Origin: Methylotenera_A sp046594885
Lineage (GTDB): Bacteria; Pseudomonadota; Gammaproteobacteria; Burkholderiales; Methylophilaceae
Reading direction: 5' to 3'
NCBI GenBank assembly: GCA_046594885.1
Contig: JBKJRD010000014.1
Location: forward strand, 34,272 to 98,271
Length of the DNA stretch: 64,000 nucleotides
In this document: positions 24,408 to 33,533 of the stretch, piece after piece
Layout: the number at the start of each line of letters is the position of its first letter
How positions within the stretch are numbered: position 1 is the stretch's first letter
Made by a program: the position numbers and the translations under genes
The notes under the pieces: generated by a model
Database searches by the model: none
Told to the model about the DNA's origin: nothing
Seen by the model: the letters and a program-made list of their open reading frames with translations, nothing else

Positions 24408-25814
24408 TTGCTACCATCCATCACTTATTTAGATCTTGAAACCACAGGCGCCACGCCGCTACGTGACCGTATTACCGAAATTGCTTTGGTGCGTTTCGAT
24501 AATGGTATTGAGACTGCACGCTGGCAAACTTTAGTCAATCCAGAGCAGCCGATTCCTGCATTCATTCAACAACTTACTGCTATTAACAATCAGATGGTCG
24601 CCACCGCACCACTTTTTAAAGAGGTGGCCGATACCTTATTAAGTTTTTTAGAAGGCAGCGTTTTAGCAGCACACAATGTGCGCTTTGATCATGGTTTTAT
24701 TAAGGCCGAGTTTAAACGCATTGGCATTACGCTGCGCCAAAAAGTGATTTGCACGGTTAAGCTTTCGCGATTGCTTTATCCACAGCACAAAAGCCACGGT
24801 TTAGATGCGATTATGCAGCGCCACAATCTCACCACCATCGCGCGCCATCGCGCTATGGGCGACGTAGAAGTGATGCTGGGATTTATAGAGTCGGCGCAAT
24901 TAGAGTTAGGCGATGCTGCCATTAAAAATGCGGCTGCAAAATTGATGAGCGCGCCCAGTTTGCCATCGCATTTAGATGCCAATATATTAGACGACATGCC
25001 TGAAACGCCTGGCGTTTATTTGTTCTATGGCGAAAACGAATTGCCACTGTATATTGGCAAAAGTGTCAATATTCGCGCCCGCGTACTCAGCCATTTTAGT
25101 AGTGACCACGCCAGCACCAAAGAAATGCGTATTTCGCAAGAGATTAAGCGCGTGGAATGGATGACTACCGCAGGCGATTTCAGCGCATTATTATTAGAAT
25201 CAAAGCTAGTGAAAGCACGCCAACCCATCTATAACCGCCAATTACGTCATGAGCGGCAACTATGCAGCTGGAAACTTAACCCTCATTTTCAAGCAAAAAA
25301 CTTATTAGAATTAGTACGCGAAAGCGATATCAACCCAATGGAGTTAGGCCAATTATTTGGTACCTTTAAAAGCAAGTACCAAGCAGTAGAGAGTTTACGC
25401 AGTATTGCCGAAGCGCATCAACTGTGTCCGCGTTATTTAGGCTTAGAAGCCGCAGGTAGTGGCGCTTGTTTTTCTAGCCAAATCAAACGCTGCAAAGGCG
25501 TATGTTGTGGCAAAGAAGCACCTGAAATACATTATTTGCGCCTGCAACAAGCCTTAATTGCGCACCGCTTAAAAAATTGGCCGTATGCTGGCAAAATTGG
25601 TATTCGCGAACACAGCAGCGAAAACGACCAAACGCAGTTGCATATATTTGAATATTGGACCTATTTAGGCATGGTTGAAAATGAAGCCGACTTAACTGAA
25701 AAACTACAAGAAAATACTGCATTTAAGTTTGATTTGGATACCTACAAACTGCTTTTAAAAGCGTTTAACAACCCCAAAACACAAGTAATTCAGTTTGCTA
25801 ATGTAGTCAATTAA
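24408..25814 (+). CDS. DnaQ-like 3'-5' exonuclease fused to a GIY-YIG (UvrC/Cho-like) nuclease
   Basis: Residues about 5-170 are a DEDDh exonuclease: YLDLETTG gives the first Asp/Glu, NVRFDHGF the second Asp, and HRAMGD the His and last Asp. Residues about 195-275 are a GIY-YIG nuclease domain (PGVYLFYG...LYIGKSVNIRARV), the fold used by UvrC and Cho to incise 3' of DNA lesions. The remaining roughly 190 residues resemble the UvrC-like Cys-containing region (CKGVCCG). The start is TTG at 24408; no in-frame ATG precedes the exonuclease motif. This suggests a repair nuclease acting in or beside nucleotide excision repair. Confidence 0.88.
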   Translation: MLPSITYLDLETTGATPLRDRITEIALVRFDNGIETARWQTLVNPEQPIPAFIQQLTAINNQMVATAPLFKEVADTLLSFLEGSVLAAHNVRFDHGFIKAEFKRIGITLRQKVICTVKLSRLLYPQHKSHGLDAIMQRHNLTTIARHRAMGDVEVMLGFIESAQLELGDAAIKNAAAKLMSAPSLPSHLDANILDDMPETPGVYLFYGENELPLYIGKSVNIRARVLSHFSSDHASTKEMRISQEIKRVEWMTTAGDFSALLLESKLVKARQPIYNRQLRHERQLCSWKLNPHFQAKNLLELVRESDINPMELGQLFGTFKSKYQAVESLRSIAEAHQLCPRYLGLEAAGSGACFSSQIKRCKGVCCGKEAPEIHYLRLQQALIAHRLKNWPYAGKIGIREHSSENDQTQLHIFEYWTYLGMVENEADLTEKLQENTAFKFDLDTYKLLLKAFNNPKTQVIQFANVVN

Positions 25815-25867
25815 TTTTAGATTAGATGTAAGCTTTTGCCTAAAGGCTGGCAGGCAGGCAGTGTACA

Positions 25868-27715
25868 ATGTATGCCATGACAGCCTCTCACGCGCAGCAG
25901 CGCCTGCAACAAATATTCGGTTACTCTACATTTCGCGGTGAGCAGCAGGCCATTATTGAGCATGTAACGGCAGGCGGAGATGCGTTGGTGTTAATGCCAA
26001 CCGGCGGCGGAAAATCGTTGTGTTATCAATTGCCTGCCTTGCTGCGCGATGGCGTCACCATTGTGGTTTCACCATTGATTGCGCTGATGCAAAACCAAGT
26101 AGAAGCCTTGCAGCAACTGGGTGTAAAGGCAGCATTTTTAAATTCTAGCCAAGAAGCGCAACAAGCGCGTGAAGTGACATCACTATTACTTCAAGGCGAG
26201 TTGGATATTCTGTATGTTGCGCCAGAGCGCCTGTTATTAAGCGGATTTTTAGCACAACTTGAACAGATTGAAATGCACACAGGTATTGCGCTATTTGCTA
26301 TTGATGAGGCGCATTGCGTATCCGAATGGGGTCATGATTTTCGGCCAGAATATCGCAAGTTGACGGTTTTGCATGAGCAGTTTCCCGGTGTGCCGCGCAT
26401 TGCGCTAACCGCTACCGCAGATGCGCCAACGCGCGCCGAAATTGTAGAGCGTTTATCGCTAGAAAATGCGCGCCAGTTTGTGGCGAGTTTTGACAGGCCC
26501 AATATTCGCTATCGCGTCACCCATAAATTAAAAGCGCGTGAGCAATTAGAAGCGTTTTTAGCAGAAGAACACGCCAATGATGCGGGTATTGTATATTGCT
26601 TATCACGCAAAAAAGTAGAAGAAACCGCCAGTTGGCTTAAACAACGTGGTTGGGATGCGCTGCCTTATCATGCTGGTTTAGATGCCAACATTCGTAGCCA
26701 AAACCAGCGCCGATTTTTGCGCGAAGAGGGCGTGATAATTGTCGCGACCATTGCGTTTGGCATGGGTATCGACAAGCCTAACGTTAGATTCGTCGCGCAT
26801 TTAGATTTACCCAAAAGTATGGAAAGTTATTACCAAGAAACCGGTCGCGCAGGACGTGACGGCTTGCCAGCCAACGCTTGGATGACTTTTGGATTGGGCG
26901 ATGTCGTGAGTATGCGCCAAATGTTAGATAGCGGCGATGCGCCAGAAGCACGCAAGCAAGTTGAGCGACAAAAGTTGGATGCGCTGCTGGGATTTTGCGA
27001 ATCGACCGCTTGCCGCCACCAAACCTTACTGCGCTATTTTGGCGAGCAGCATGCAGGCAATTGCAGCCAGTGCGATAACTGCCTAAATCCAGTGGATACT
27101 TGGGATGCGACGCAAGCCGCGCAAATGGCAATGTCTGCGGTGTACCGCACGGGGCAGCGTTTTGGCGTGGTACATCTAATGGATGTGTTGATGGGTAAAA
27201 CCAATGCAAAAATTGCACAGTTTAATCACCAGCAGCTAAGCGTATTTGGTGTTGGTAAAAGTATGACAGGCACGCAGTGGAGCAGCATTTTTAGGCAGCT
27301 AGTGGCCGCTGGCTATTTAGAAGCCGATCTTCAAGCCTATGGCGGATTAAAATTGACAGAAGCCGCGCGTCCCATCTTAAAAGGCTTAGCCCAAGTGTGG
27401 TTAAGGCGCGATGTTGAAGCAGCAGGAAAAGCAAAAGCTAGCTTAAGCAAAGCGCAGCGTAGCTCAAACGCCAAAGCCGCTTATGATGGGCTCAGTGACG
27501 ACCCACTATGGCAGGCGCTTAAAGCCAAACGCTTAAATCTAGCGCGCGAGCAAGGCGTGCCGCCTTATGTGATTTTTCATGATAGTACACTGCTGGAAAT
27601 CTTAAATAATCGCCCGCAAAGTTTGACGCAAATGAGCCGCATCATGGGCGTTGGTCAAGCGAAATTAGACCGTTATGGCGATGATTTTTTGCAGGTATTA
27701 GAAGAGCATGTGTAA
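25868..27715 (+). CDS. recQ: ATP-dependent DNA helicase RecQ
   Basis: The 615-aa protein matches E. coli RecQ (609 aa). It has a helicase core with Walker A GGGKSLCYQ, DEAH followed by the RecQ loop CVSEWGHDFRPEY, and motif VI QETGRAGRDG. It then has an RQC zinc site (C-x4-C ... CSQCDNC) and a winged helix, and finally an HRDC domain near residues 535-610. It unwinds recombination and replication intermediates. The ATG at 25868 is used by the frame; an alternative ATG lies nine bases on (MTASHAQQ). Confidence 0.96.
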   Translation: MYAMTASHAQQRLQQIFGYSTFRGEQQAIIEHVTAGGDALVLMPTGGGKSLCYQLPALLRDGVTIVVSPLIALMQNQVEALQQLGVKAAFLNSSQEAQQAREVTSLLLQGELDILYVAPERLLLSGFLAQLEQIEMHTGIALFAIDEAHCVSEWGHDFRPEYRKLTVLHEQFPGVPRIALTATADAPTRAEIVERLSLENARQFVASFDRPNIRYRVTHKLKAREQLEAFLAEEHANDAGIVYCLSRKKVEETASWLKQRGWDALPYHAGLDANIRSQNQRRFLREEGVIIVATIAFGMGIDKPNVRFVAHLDLPKSMESYYQETGRAGRDGLPANAWMTFGLGDVVSMRQMLDSGDAPEARKQVERQKLDALLGFCESTACRHQTLLRYFGEQHAGNCSQCDNCLNPVDTWDATQAAQMAMSAVYRTGQRFGVVHLMDVLMGKTNAKIAQFNHQQLSVFGVGKSMTGTQWSSIFRQLVAAGYLEADLQAYGGLKLTEAARPILKGLAQVWLRRDVEAAGKAKASLSKAQRSSNAKAAYDGLSDDPLWQALKAKRLNLAREQGVPPYVIFHDSTLLEILNNRPQSLTQMSRIMGVGQAKLDRYGDDFLQVLEEHV

Positions 27716-27782
27716 ATAGCAGTCATCAGCGCATTAACGCGTCAACATTAAGCGCTACTTAACACATCAATTGATGCAATAT

Positions 27783-28310
27783 TTACTGCGGGTTCACCGC
27801 GCCACAGATAGCGTTCAGCCATTTCCCGTTAATATCCGCTTGGCCGCTAACTGGTTGGTTGCCTTGTGCTACGCCATCAAATTGGGTTTGTCCTGAAAAA
27901 CTTTCTGGGCTAGTAATGGTGCCATGCGCTGTTCCATTGCCAGTTAGCTCATTGCTGGCGCACGAAAAATCCAATTGGTAGTTATTGCCAGAGCGCGTGG
28001 CCTTACTTGCCGTGCAACCCAGTTGGTTTTGATCAAAAGCAGGGAAGCTGTTTTGATTGGCCATTTCTTGCGTGATGCAGGCGGTTGATATTGCCGCACC
28101 ATTTTCAACTTGCGGTAACTCAAAACCATATTCATTGGCTAAATCTTTAATATTTTGCATTTGATCGGGCGGAATTTGACCCGCGAACCACAACAAATCA
28201 GAAGAGGTGGTTATTTCCCATAATCCAGGCCGCATATTGATATCCACCGCGTTAGCGCTCGTAGTTAACCATAAAAAACCAGCAAAAAAAGTGCGTAAAA
28301 TTTTATGCAT
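27783..28310 (-). CDS. DUF3617 family exported protein
   Basis: The 175-aa protein has a signal peptide (residues 1-22, ending TTSANA). The mature start DINMRPGLWEITTSS is the DUF3617 hallmark, followed by Cys pairs (STACITQ, LGCTASK, FSCASNE, AICG) that probably form disulfides. It is a periplasmic protein of unknown function. It stands alone between recQ and the phosphoglycerol transferase-like gene. Confidence 0.85.
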   Translation of the reverse strand: MHKILRTFFAGFLWLTTSANAVDINMRPGLWEITTSSDLLWFAGQIPPDQMQNIKDLANEYGFELPQVENGAAISTACITQEMANQNSFPAFDQNQLGCTASKATRSGNNYQLDFSCASNELTGNGTAHGTITSPESFSGQTQFDGVAQGNQPVSGQADINGKWLNAICGAVNPQ

Positions 28311-28588
28311 GTAATCTCCAAAAAATTAATCATAGCACTTTGAGCGTCAGTTGAATCAACTCAATTTTGGGCAAAGCACCTATTCGGATTGCAGTAATTG
28401 CTGGGTTAAGCTTTAAAGCTTAGCGCAAGCAACGCGCATTTTAAGCCAGCTTTGATTAAGCCGACCAGGCAATGACAAATAGCCGCCTTTTGCGCCAAGT
28501 GAGTGGGATAAAGTTATAATGACTATTTTGTGACAATCACTGCAACGCTGTGTTGTGGTGATTTAAACGCCAACAAGATTGCAATCAA

Positions 28589-30112
28589 ATGCTCGCTCAG
28601 CAACAAATTATCCATAATCGATACAGACATTTTTTAAGAGCGACCATTCGATTTCTCACTTATTTTAGCGCATTGTTTCTGGTGAGCATTGCCAATTGGG
28701 TCACCTCTAACTTTGGCAAAGCCTCGTTAGAACAAGTGTTATATCACGCTCAGTTTGGCACAAACGGCTTAGTCGATACCGATATTGGTATCATCAAAAG
28801 TTTTGTCAATTTATGTTTGCTGTTGCCGTTGACTGCCTCTTTGCTCTTGGTTTTACTAGAATATTCTATCGCGCTGTATTTGGTGCACAGTGCAACGCAT
28901 TGGTTGGCAAAGCCAATGCAAGTATTTAATCAACGTAGCTTAAAAGTTTTTTACTGGTTTATCGGCCATCGCGCGCCTTTATATACCTTGATTGCCTGCT
29001 TTAGCTATTTTGCATTTCAATTTTCGATGCATACTTTTGTGCATAACCAATTTGGTCAAGACTACTTTGGCGAGCATTATGTGAACCCTAAAAGTGTTCA
29101 TGTGCAAGCAATTAAGCCTAAAAACTTGGTGCTGATTTATGTAGAATCTTTAGAGGATACGTACAAAAACCCAGCATTATTTGGCAAAAATTTGCTGCAG
29201 CCATTAGATGATTTAAAAGGCACAAGCTTTAATGCGTTTAAGCAAGCGCCGGGTACGCATTGGACAATTGCTGGCATCACTTCAACACAGTGTGGTTTGC
29301 CGCTCAAGAATGTCAGTCTGTACGATGGCAATGATCAAGGCGAAAAAATTCAATCTTTTTTGCCTAATGCGATTTGCTTAGGTGATATTTTGCATGATGC
29401 TGGTTATTACAATGTCTATATGGGCGGCGACGCGTTGGCTTTTTCAGGCAAGGGAAAATTTTTTCGCGACCATCACTACGATGAAATCTATGGAAAACAA
29501 GAGTTAAAACATGGCTTGAGCGATGATGAAATGAACGCTTGGGGCCTGTATGACGATGATTTGTTCGTGCAAGTTAAAGCCAAGCTCAAACAATTGCGCG
29601 CCAAATCGCAGCCGTTTAATTTAACTATTACTACTATCGATACTCATGGCCCTGATGGGCATTTTTCAAACTATTGTAAAAGCCGTGGTGTAACTGAATT
29701 TAAAGGAATCGTTACCTGTACGGCGAATCAAGTGGCGAGCTTTGTGCAGTTTATGCAAAAAAACGGCTACCTGAAGAATACCAACGTGGTTATTTTGGGC
29801 GACCATTTAGCCATGTGGAACCCTTTACACAAAGCGCTGGATAGTGCCAAACAGCGGCACATTTACAATCGATTCATTTCAATAACGCCCATAGACAAAA
29901 ATCGTGAAAATATCCTGCATTTTGATTTATTTCCCACTATTCTAGAATTGATCGGTTTTCAAGTAACAGGTGGCAAGTTGGGTTTAGGTTTTAGCGCGAT
30001 TAACCAGCATATGGAATTGCCACCAGCCAGCATTTTGGATGATATGCATAAAGATTTGCTCAACCAATCGGCAACCTATTTAAATTTGTGGAAAGAAAAT
30101 AGCGCAGAATAA
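28589..30112 (+). CDS. OpgB-like phosphoglycerol transferase (sulfatase fold)
   Basis: Four N-terminal membrane segments (about residues 20-150) are followed by a periplasmic alkaline-phosphatase-fold domain. Key segments are VLIYVES (metal Glu186), THWTIAGITSTQCGLPL (candidate nucleophile Thr226), AICLGDILHDAGY, DTHGPDGHF and GDHLAM. The pattern TIAG-x4-QCG-x-PL, CLGDIL and DTH-x-PDG is that of OpgB/MdoB, which moves phosphoglycerol from phosphatidylglycerol onto osmoregulated periplasmic glucans. At 507 aa it is shorter than E. coli OpgB (763 aa), lacking the large C-terminal part. It converges on a beta-glucan synthase gene. Confidence 0.85.
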   Translation: MLAQQQIIHNRYRHFLRATIRFLTYFSALFLVSIANWVTSNFGKASLEQVLYHAQFGTNGLVDTDIGIIKSFVNLCLLLPLTASLLLVLLEYSIALYLVHSATHWLAKPMQVFNQRSLKVFYWFIGHRAPLYTLIACFSYFAFQFSMHTFVHNQFGQDYFGEHYVNPKSVHVQAIKPKNLVLIYVESLEDTYKNPALFGKNLLQPLDDLKGTSFNAFKQAPGTHWTIAGITSTQCGLPLKNVSLYDGNDQGEKIQSFLPNAICLGDILHDAGYYNVYMGGDALAFSGKGKFFRDHHYDEIYGKQELKHGLSDDEMNAWGLYDDDLFVQVKAKLKQLRAKSQPFNLTITTIDTHGPDGHFSNYCKSRGVTEFKGIVTCTANQVASFVQFMQKNGYLKNTNVVILGDHLAMWNPLHKALDSAKQRHIYNRFISITPIDKNRENILHFDLFPTILELIGFQVTGGKLGLGFSAINQHMELPPASILDDMHKDLLNQSATYLNLWKENSAE

Positions 30113-30153
30113 ACACTTAACCTATTTTTTTAGCCAATTTTTGGCGTACTTAA

Positions 30154-30194
30154 GGCTTAAAATTAGGCAAAAAACTCGCCTTAAAATTTAAGCG
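30154..30194. terminator. candidate terminator between convergent opgB-like and glucan synthase genes
   Basis: An imperfect inverted repeat GCTTAAAATTAGGC...GCCTTAAAATTTAAGC (A-rich loop) lies between the convergent stop codons and overlaps the end of the minus-strand gene. A smaller GCCAA-TTT-TTGGC hairpin lies at 30133-30145. Neither has a strong T run, so support is modest. Confidence 0.4.
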
Positions 30195-32794
30195 TTTATC
30201 ATCGGCTTTTGTTCAATGACATTGGCTAGTTCTGGATCGGACGTTTGCGCAAGCAACTGACAAATCAGCGCGCTTACATAAGGCAGTGATTGCAAAGCCA
30301 ACAACGCCACCCAAAGTTGCGCATCAAAATTTTGCATGCCTCTGGTCGCTATCATGGCAATCGCGCAAATAACCAAAGCAATCAGCAAGACGAACTCTTC
30401 CATGATGGCACTTAAAATGGCAGGTTTTTGAGTGGTTAACTTACCTTTTGTGGTGACTTTAAACACACCATTTTTTTGAATAATGCCCATAATAATGCCG
30501 CGTGCAATAGCGTGAGATAAACCTAAACTTGCTAATGAAGCACCAAAAATATCTTTCCATGCGCAGTGCATGGTTTTGCGATACAAAATAGGGCCAAGCG
30601 CAGCCTTGATGAATAGAAAAGCTACAATCGGCGCAATCATGATACTCACGGGCAGAGAGAAATCTTTAGGAAAGGCAATCATGGCAATGCTCCAGCCAAT
30701 AGAGCCGATGGTGAAAATAAGTTGTAGCGCATCGCCCAGCCAAGCAAACCAGCCGGTTAAAAAGTGGTAGCGCTGCCCAAAACTTAAAGTGGATTTACCG
30801 AGCAATTTGGGCATGTGATGTTTTAAAATCTGCATCGCGCCAAACGCCCAGCGTGAACGCTGCGATTTTAGCGCCTTAAAATCAGAAGGTGTTAAGCCGC
30901 GCCCAAAAGTATCATCAATATAGCGCAGCTCGTAACCGTTTTCTAACAGCCTTAGCCCCAATTCCGTATCTTCGCAAATACACCATTCTGACCACGAGCC
31001 GCTGTTCAATAACGCTTCGCGCCGAATCAGTGTCATGGTGCCATGTTGAATCAAAGCATTGCGTTCGTGCCGGTGATGCATGCCGATGCGAAAAAATCCT
31101 TCAAACTCCCAATTGCTCATGCGTCTAAAAAAGTTATTTTCCCATTCGCGATGTGCTTGTGGCGCTTGCACCACCGCCACTTTTGGTTCGCTAAAATGCG
31201 GTACTAAATCAGAAAGCCAATCGGGCGTCACAATATAATCCGCATCGACTACACCAATTACTGCTGCTTGCGGATGGGTTTTGCTCAAAGCAAAATTTAA
31301 AGCACCCGCTTTGAATCCAGGCCATTGCGGTAAGTGATAAAAGTGAAAATGGCTTGGCAAAGTCGCCATAAAAGCTTCAATCGGTTTCCACTTGGCTGCA
31401 TCTTTAGTATTGTTATCCACCACAATCACTTCGAAATGGGTGTAGTTTAATTGCAGAAAGCTTTGAATGGTTTCAATCACCATTTCGGGTGGCTCGTTGT
31501 AACAAGCCAGATGAATCGACACCAATAATTCTGCATTGCTGGGCAATGGTTTAGCGCGTTGATACACGCGCCAGCCGCGTTTTTTAAACATCACTTCGCT
31601 AAACTCAACGCCATAAATCATCAAAACAGCCGAGGTTAAAAACATGCCGATGATGAGCGCGATTAAAACGCTGAAATCTCTGATGGAATAATAATAATCG
31701 CCAGGTAGATTCCAAGCGACCACTAAAATAGTGACGCAAGCTTGCAATAAAATGGCGAGCGAAATTCTGCCACCTAAACCCCAGTTTCTAAAACGATAGG
31801 CAATAAATAAAATGGGGAAAAAAGCGATACAACTCGCCCATAGTGCTTTGTTAATCCAGCGCACATCTTTTGGTACCGCACCTTGCAGAGAATATTTTAA
31901 TGTGCGATCTGCTGAAAACATGCCCCAATAAGCGCCAGCCCAACCTTCAATGTTTTTCTTCCAAGGCTGGTCAAAAGCTTCCATTAAAAAATAGTCATAA
32001 TTTTTATAAGCGGTTTTTGCAAGAAACTCTCTCACAAATTGTGCTTGATTGATTTTGGATGGAATAGAGGCGCCAATCGCAGGGCCTTCGCTGGGCCAAC
32101 CTACTTCGGAAATCACAATTTTTTTTCGTGGAAATGCAGCCATTAATTCCTTATATTTGGCTAACGAATAATCCACCGCTTGATCAACGGGCAAGCCTTC
32201 GTGATACGGCAATAAATGTACCGCAATATAATCGACATGCTGGACTAACTCGGGGTTTTTTAGCCAAATATGCCAAGGCTCAGCAGTAGAAATAGGCGTT
32301 GCGGTTGCCAGACGAACAGCATCCAGATAGGCATACAAATCCGCTTTTGGCATGTCGTTGCGCAGTAAGACTTCGTTACCCACAATGGCACGCTCAATGC
32401 TGGAATAAAATAGTAACTGCGCTTTCAACGCATTGATTTCGCGCGTGTTTGATGTTTTATCTGCGCCTAGCCAAGCGCCTGCGGTTATGTCAAAACCTAA
32501 TTTTGCTGCAAGAGGCGTCGTTTCGCTGTTATCTAATGCGCTGTAAATGCGTATTCGGCTAGTTAACGGCTTCATTAAGCGTAAATCTGCCGATAACTCA
32601 GCGGTGCTGGGGAAGTTTCTCTCAAGCGGGCTTTGCTTTTCCTGAAAGCCGCTATAGGCAAAGCCGCTGACGATGCCAGGTGCGTTGATTAACGGTAATG
32701 TACGATTCAATATCGCCCAGGCGCTAAAGTGAATTAAGCTGACCACCAATGTAAAAAATAAAGGCGTAATCCAGTTTTTTTTGAATAAAATCAT
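30188..32794 (-). CDS. beta-glucan synthase: GH17 domain fused to GT2 glycosyltransferase (NdvC-like)
   Basis: The protein is 868 aa. A TM anchor (residues 10-29) is followed by a periplasmic GH17 domain at about 38-300. Both catalytic glutamates are retained: E141 in VGNE and E230 in ISEVGWPS. TM helices at about 318-395 lead to a cytosolic GT2 domain with ACYNEPPE, DAD (517-519), CEDTE (E608-D609) and QRSRW (645-649), the processive-synthase motifs. More TM helices follow. This layout resembles NdvC of Bradyrhizobium, needed for beta-(1,3)/(1,6)-glucan formation. The GT2 part should polymerise glucose from UDP-glucose, and the GH17 part should cut, branch or cyclise the chain in the periplasm. 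Confidence 0.87.
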   Translation of the reverse strand: MILFKKNWITPLFFTLVVSLIHFSAWAILNRTLPLINAPGIVSGFAYSGFQEKQSPLERNFPSTAELSADLRLMKPLTSRIRIYSALDNSETTPLAAKLGFDITAGAWLGADKTSNTREINALKAQLLFYSSIERAIVGNEVLLRNDMPKADLYAYLDAVRLATATPISTAEPWHIWLKNPELVQHVDYIAVHLLPYHEGLPVDQAVDYSLAKYKELMAAFPRKKIVISEVGWPSEGPAIGASIPSKINQAQFVREFLAKTAYKNYDYFLMEAFDQPWKKNIEGWAGAYWGMFSADRTLKYSLQGAVPKDVRWINKALWASCIAFFPILFIAYRFRNWGLGGRISLAILLQACVTILVVAWNLPGDYYYSIRDFSVLIALIIGMFLTSAVLMIYGVEFSEVMFKKRGWRVYQRAKPLPSNAELLVSIHLACYNEPPEMVIETIQSFLQLNYTHFEVIVVDNNTKDAAKWKPIEAFMATLPSHFHFYHLPQWPGFKAGALNFALSKTHPQAAVIGVVDADYIVTPDWLSDLVPHFSEPKVAVVQAPQAHREWENNFFRRMSNWEFEGFFRIGMHHRHERNALIQHGTMTLIRREALLNSGSWSEWCICEDTELGLRLLENGYELRYIDDTFGRGLTPSDFKALKSQRSRWAFGAMQILKHHMPKLLGKSTLSFGQRYHFLTGWFAWLGDALQLIFTIGSIGWSIAMIAFPKDFSLPVSIMIAPIVAFLFIKAALGPILYRKTMHCAWKDIFGASLASLGLSHAIARGIIMGIIQKNGVFKVTTKGKLTTQKPAILSAIMEEFVLLIALVICAIAMIATRGMQNFDAQLWVALLALQSLPYVSALICQLLAQTSDPELANVIEQKPMINA

Positions 32795-32953
32795 TGAATC
32801 AATCAGATGCTATTGGATATCAGCAAAAAAACTGTAGTGAGAACCGTGTAGTTATGCATAAAGTTGGTGTTTTTTTAGTGTTAAGTAAAAGAGTTGTTTT
32901 TAAAATTTCAAGCATCAAATGACAGGCGCTAGGTTACAATTTGGGTTAATTAA

Positions 32954-33454
32954 ATGTTAGAAATGAATATGCATAAAAGATTTTTAGTTGGGATTACAAT
33001 TTTTGCAATACATGCTTTATTCTCGATTAACGCGCTAGCTGCGCCCAAAAAATTTACTGGTATCAATTATAGTGGAGTCTACGCATGCAAAGGGAGTAAT
33101 GTAAAAATTGGTAGCTACGAATTAGTGGTTACATTCACCATGAATAAGGCGAACAGCCGTGGCAAGATTGGCAGTTACGATCTCACCATAGAGACTGAAA
33201 ACGCCACTCAATATAACGGTCGGGCAATTGCCAACGGTAAAGATTTGGCTATGACCATTGCAATTGTGGATGGCGATACCCTGACTTACAGCACAGGTAT
33301 TGCCATCATGCAGCCGGTCAATTCCAAGCGTTTTAGCTATGTGAATCAGTATTACGAATCTAAACAAACAACGCTTACCTCGGATAACACAGACGCTGGT
33401 AATTACGGTTTTGAGCGTTGCATGATGTTAAAGCCAAAAGTTAAGCAAAATTGA
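32954..33454 (+). CDS. hypothetical exported protein, 166 aa
   Basis: An N-terminal signal peptide (FLVGITIFAIHALFSINALAA) ends near residue 29. The mature part begins KKFTGINYSGVYACKGSN and is beta-rich. Two internal segments resemble each other (KIGSYELVVTF and KIGSYDLTIET, about 20-25 residues apart), suggesting a short duplication. Two cysteines (in YACKG and ERCMM) could pair. ATGs at codons 4 and 6 are alternative starts. The family is not recognised. Confidence 0.7.
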   Translation: MLEMNMHKRFLVGITIFAIHALFSINALAAPKKFTGINYSGVYACKGSNVKIGSYELVVTFTMNKANSRGKIGSYDLTIETENATQYNGRAIANGKDLAMTIAIVDGDTLTYSTGIAIMQPVNSKRFSYVNQYYESKQTTLTSDNTDAGNYGFERCMMLKPKVKQN

Positions 33455-33533
33455 GTGTTAAGTTTGCACTATTGAGCCAGCTTATGTCGAAGGGTTACTT
33501 TTTGAGCATGGTTAAATCTGTTCAGTCTGCATG

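Noticed and set aside
26784..27218. 144-aa minus-strand frame inside recQ
   Set aside because: It is antisense to the RecQ helicase and zinc region; a shadow frame.
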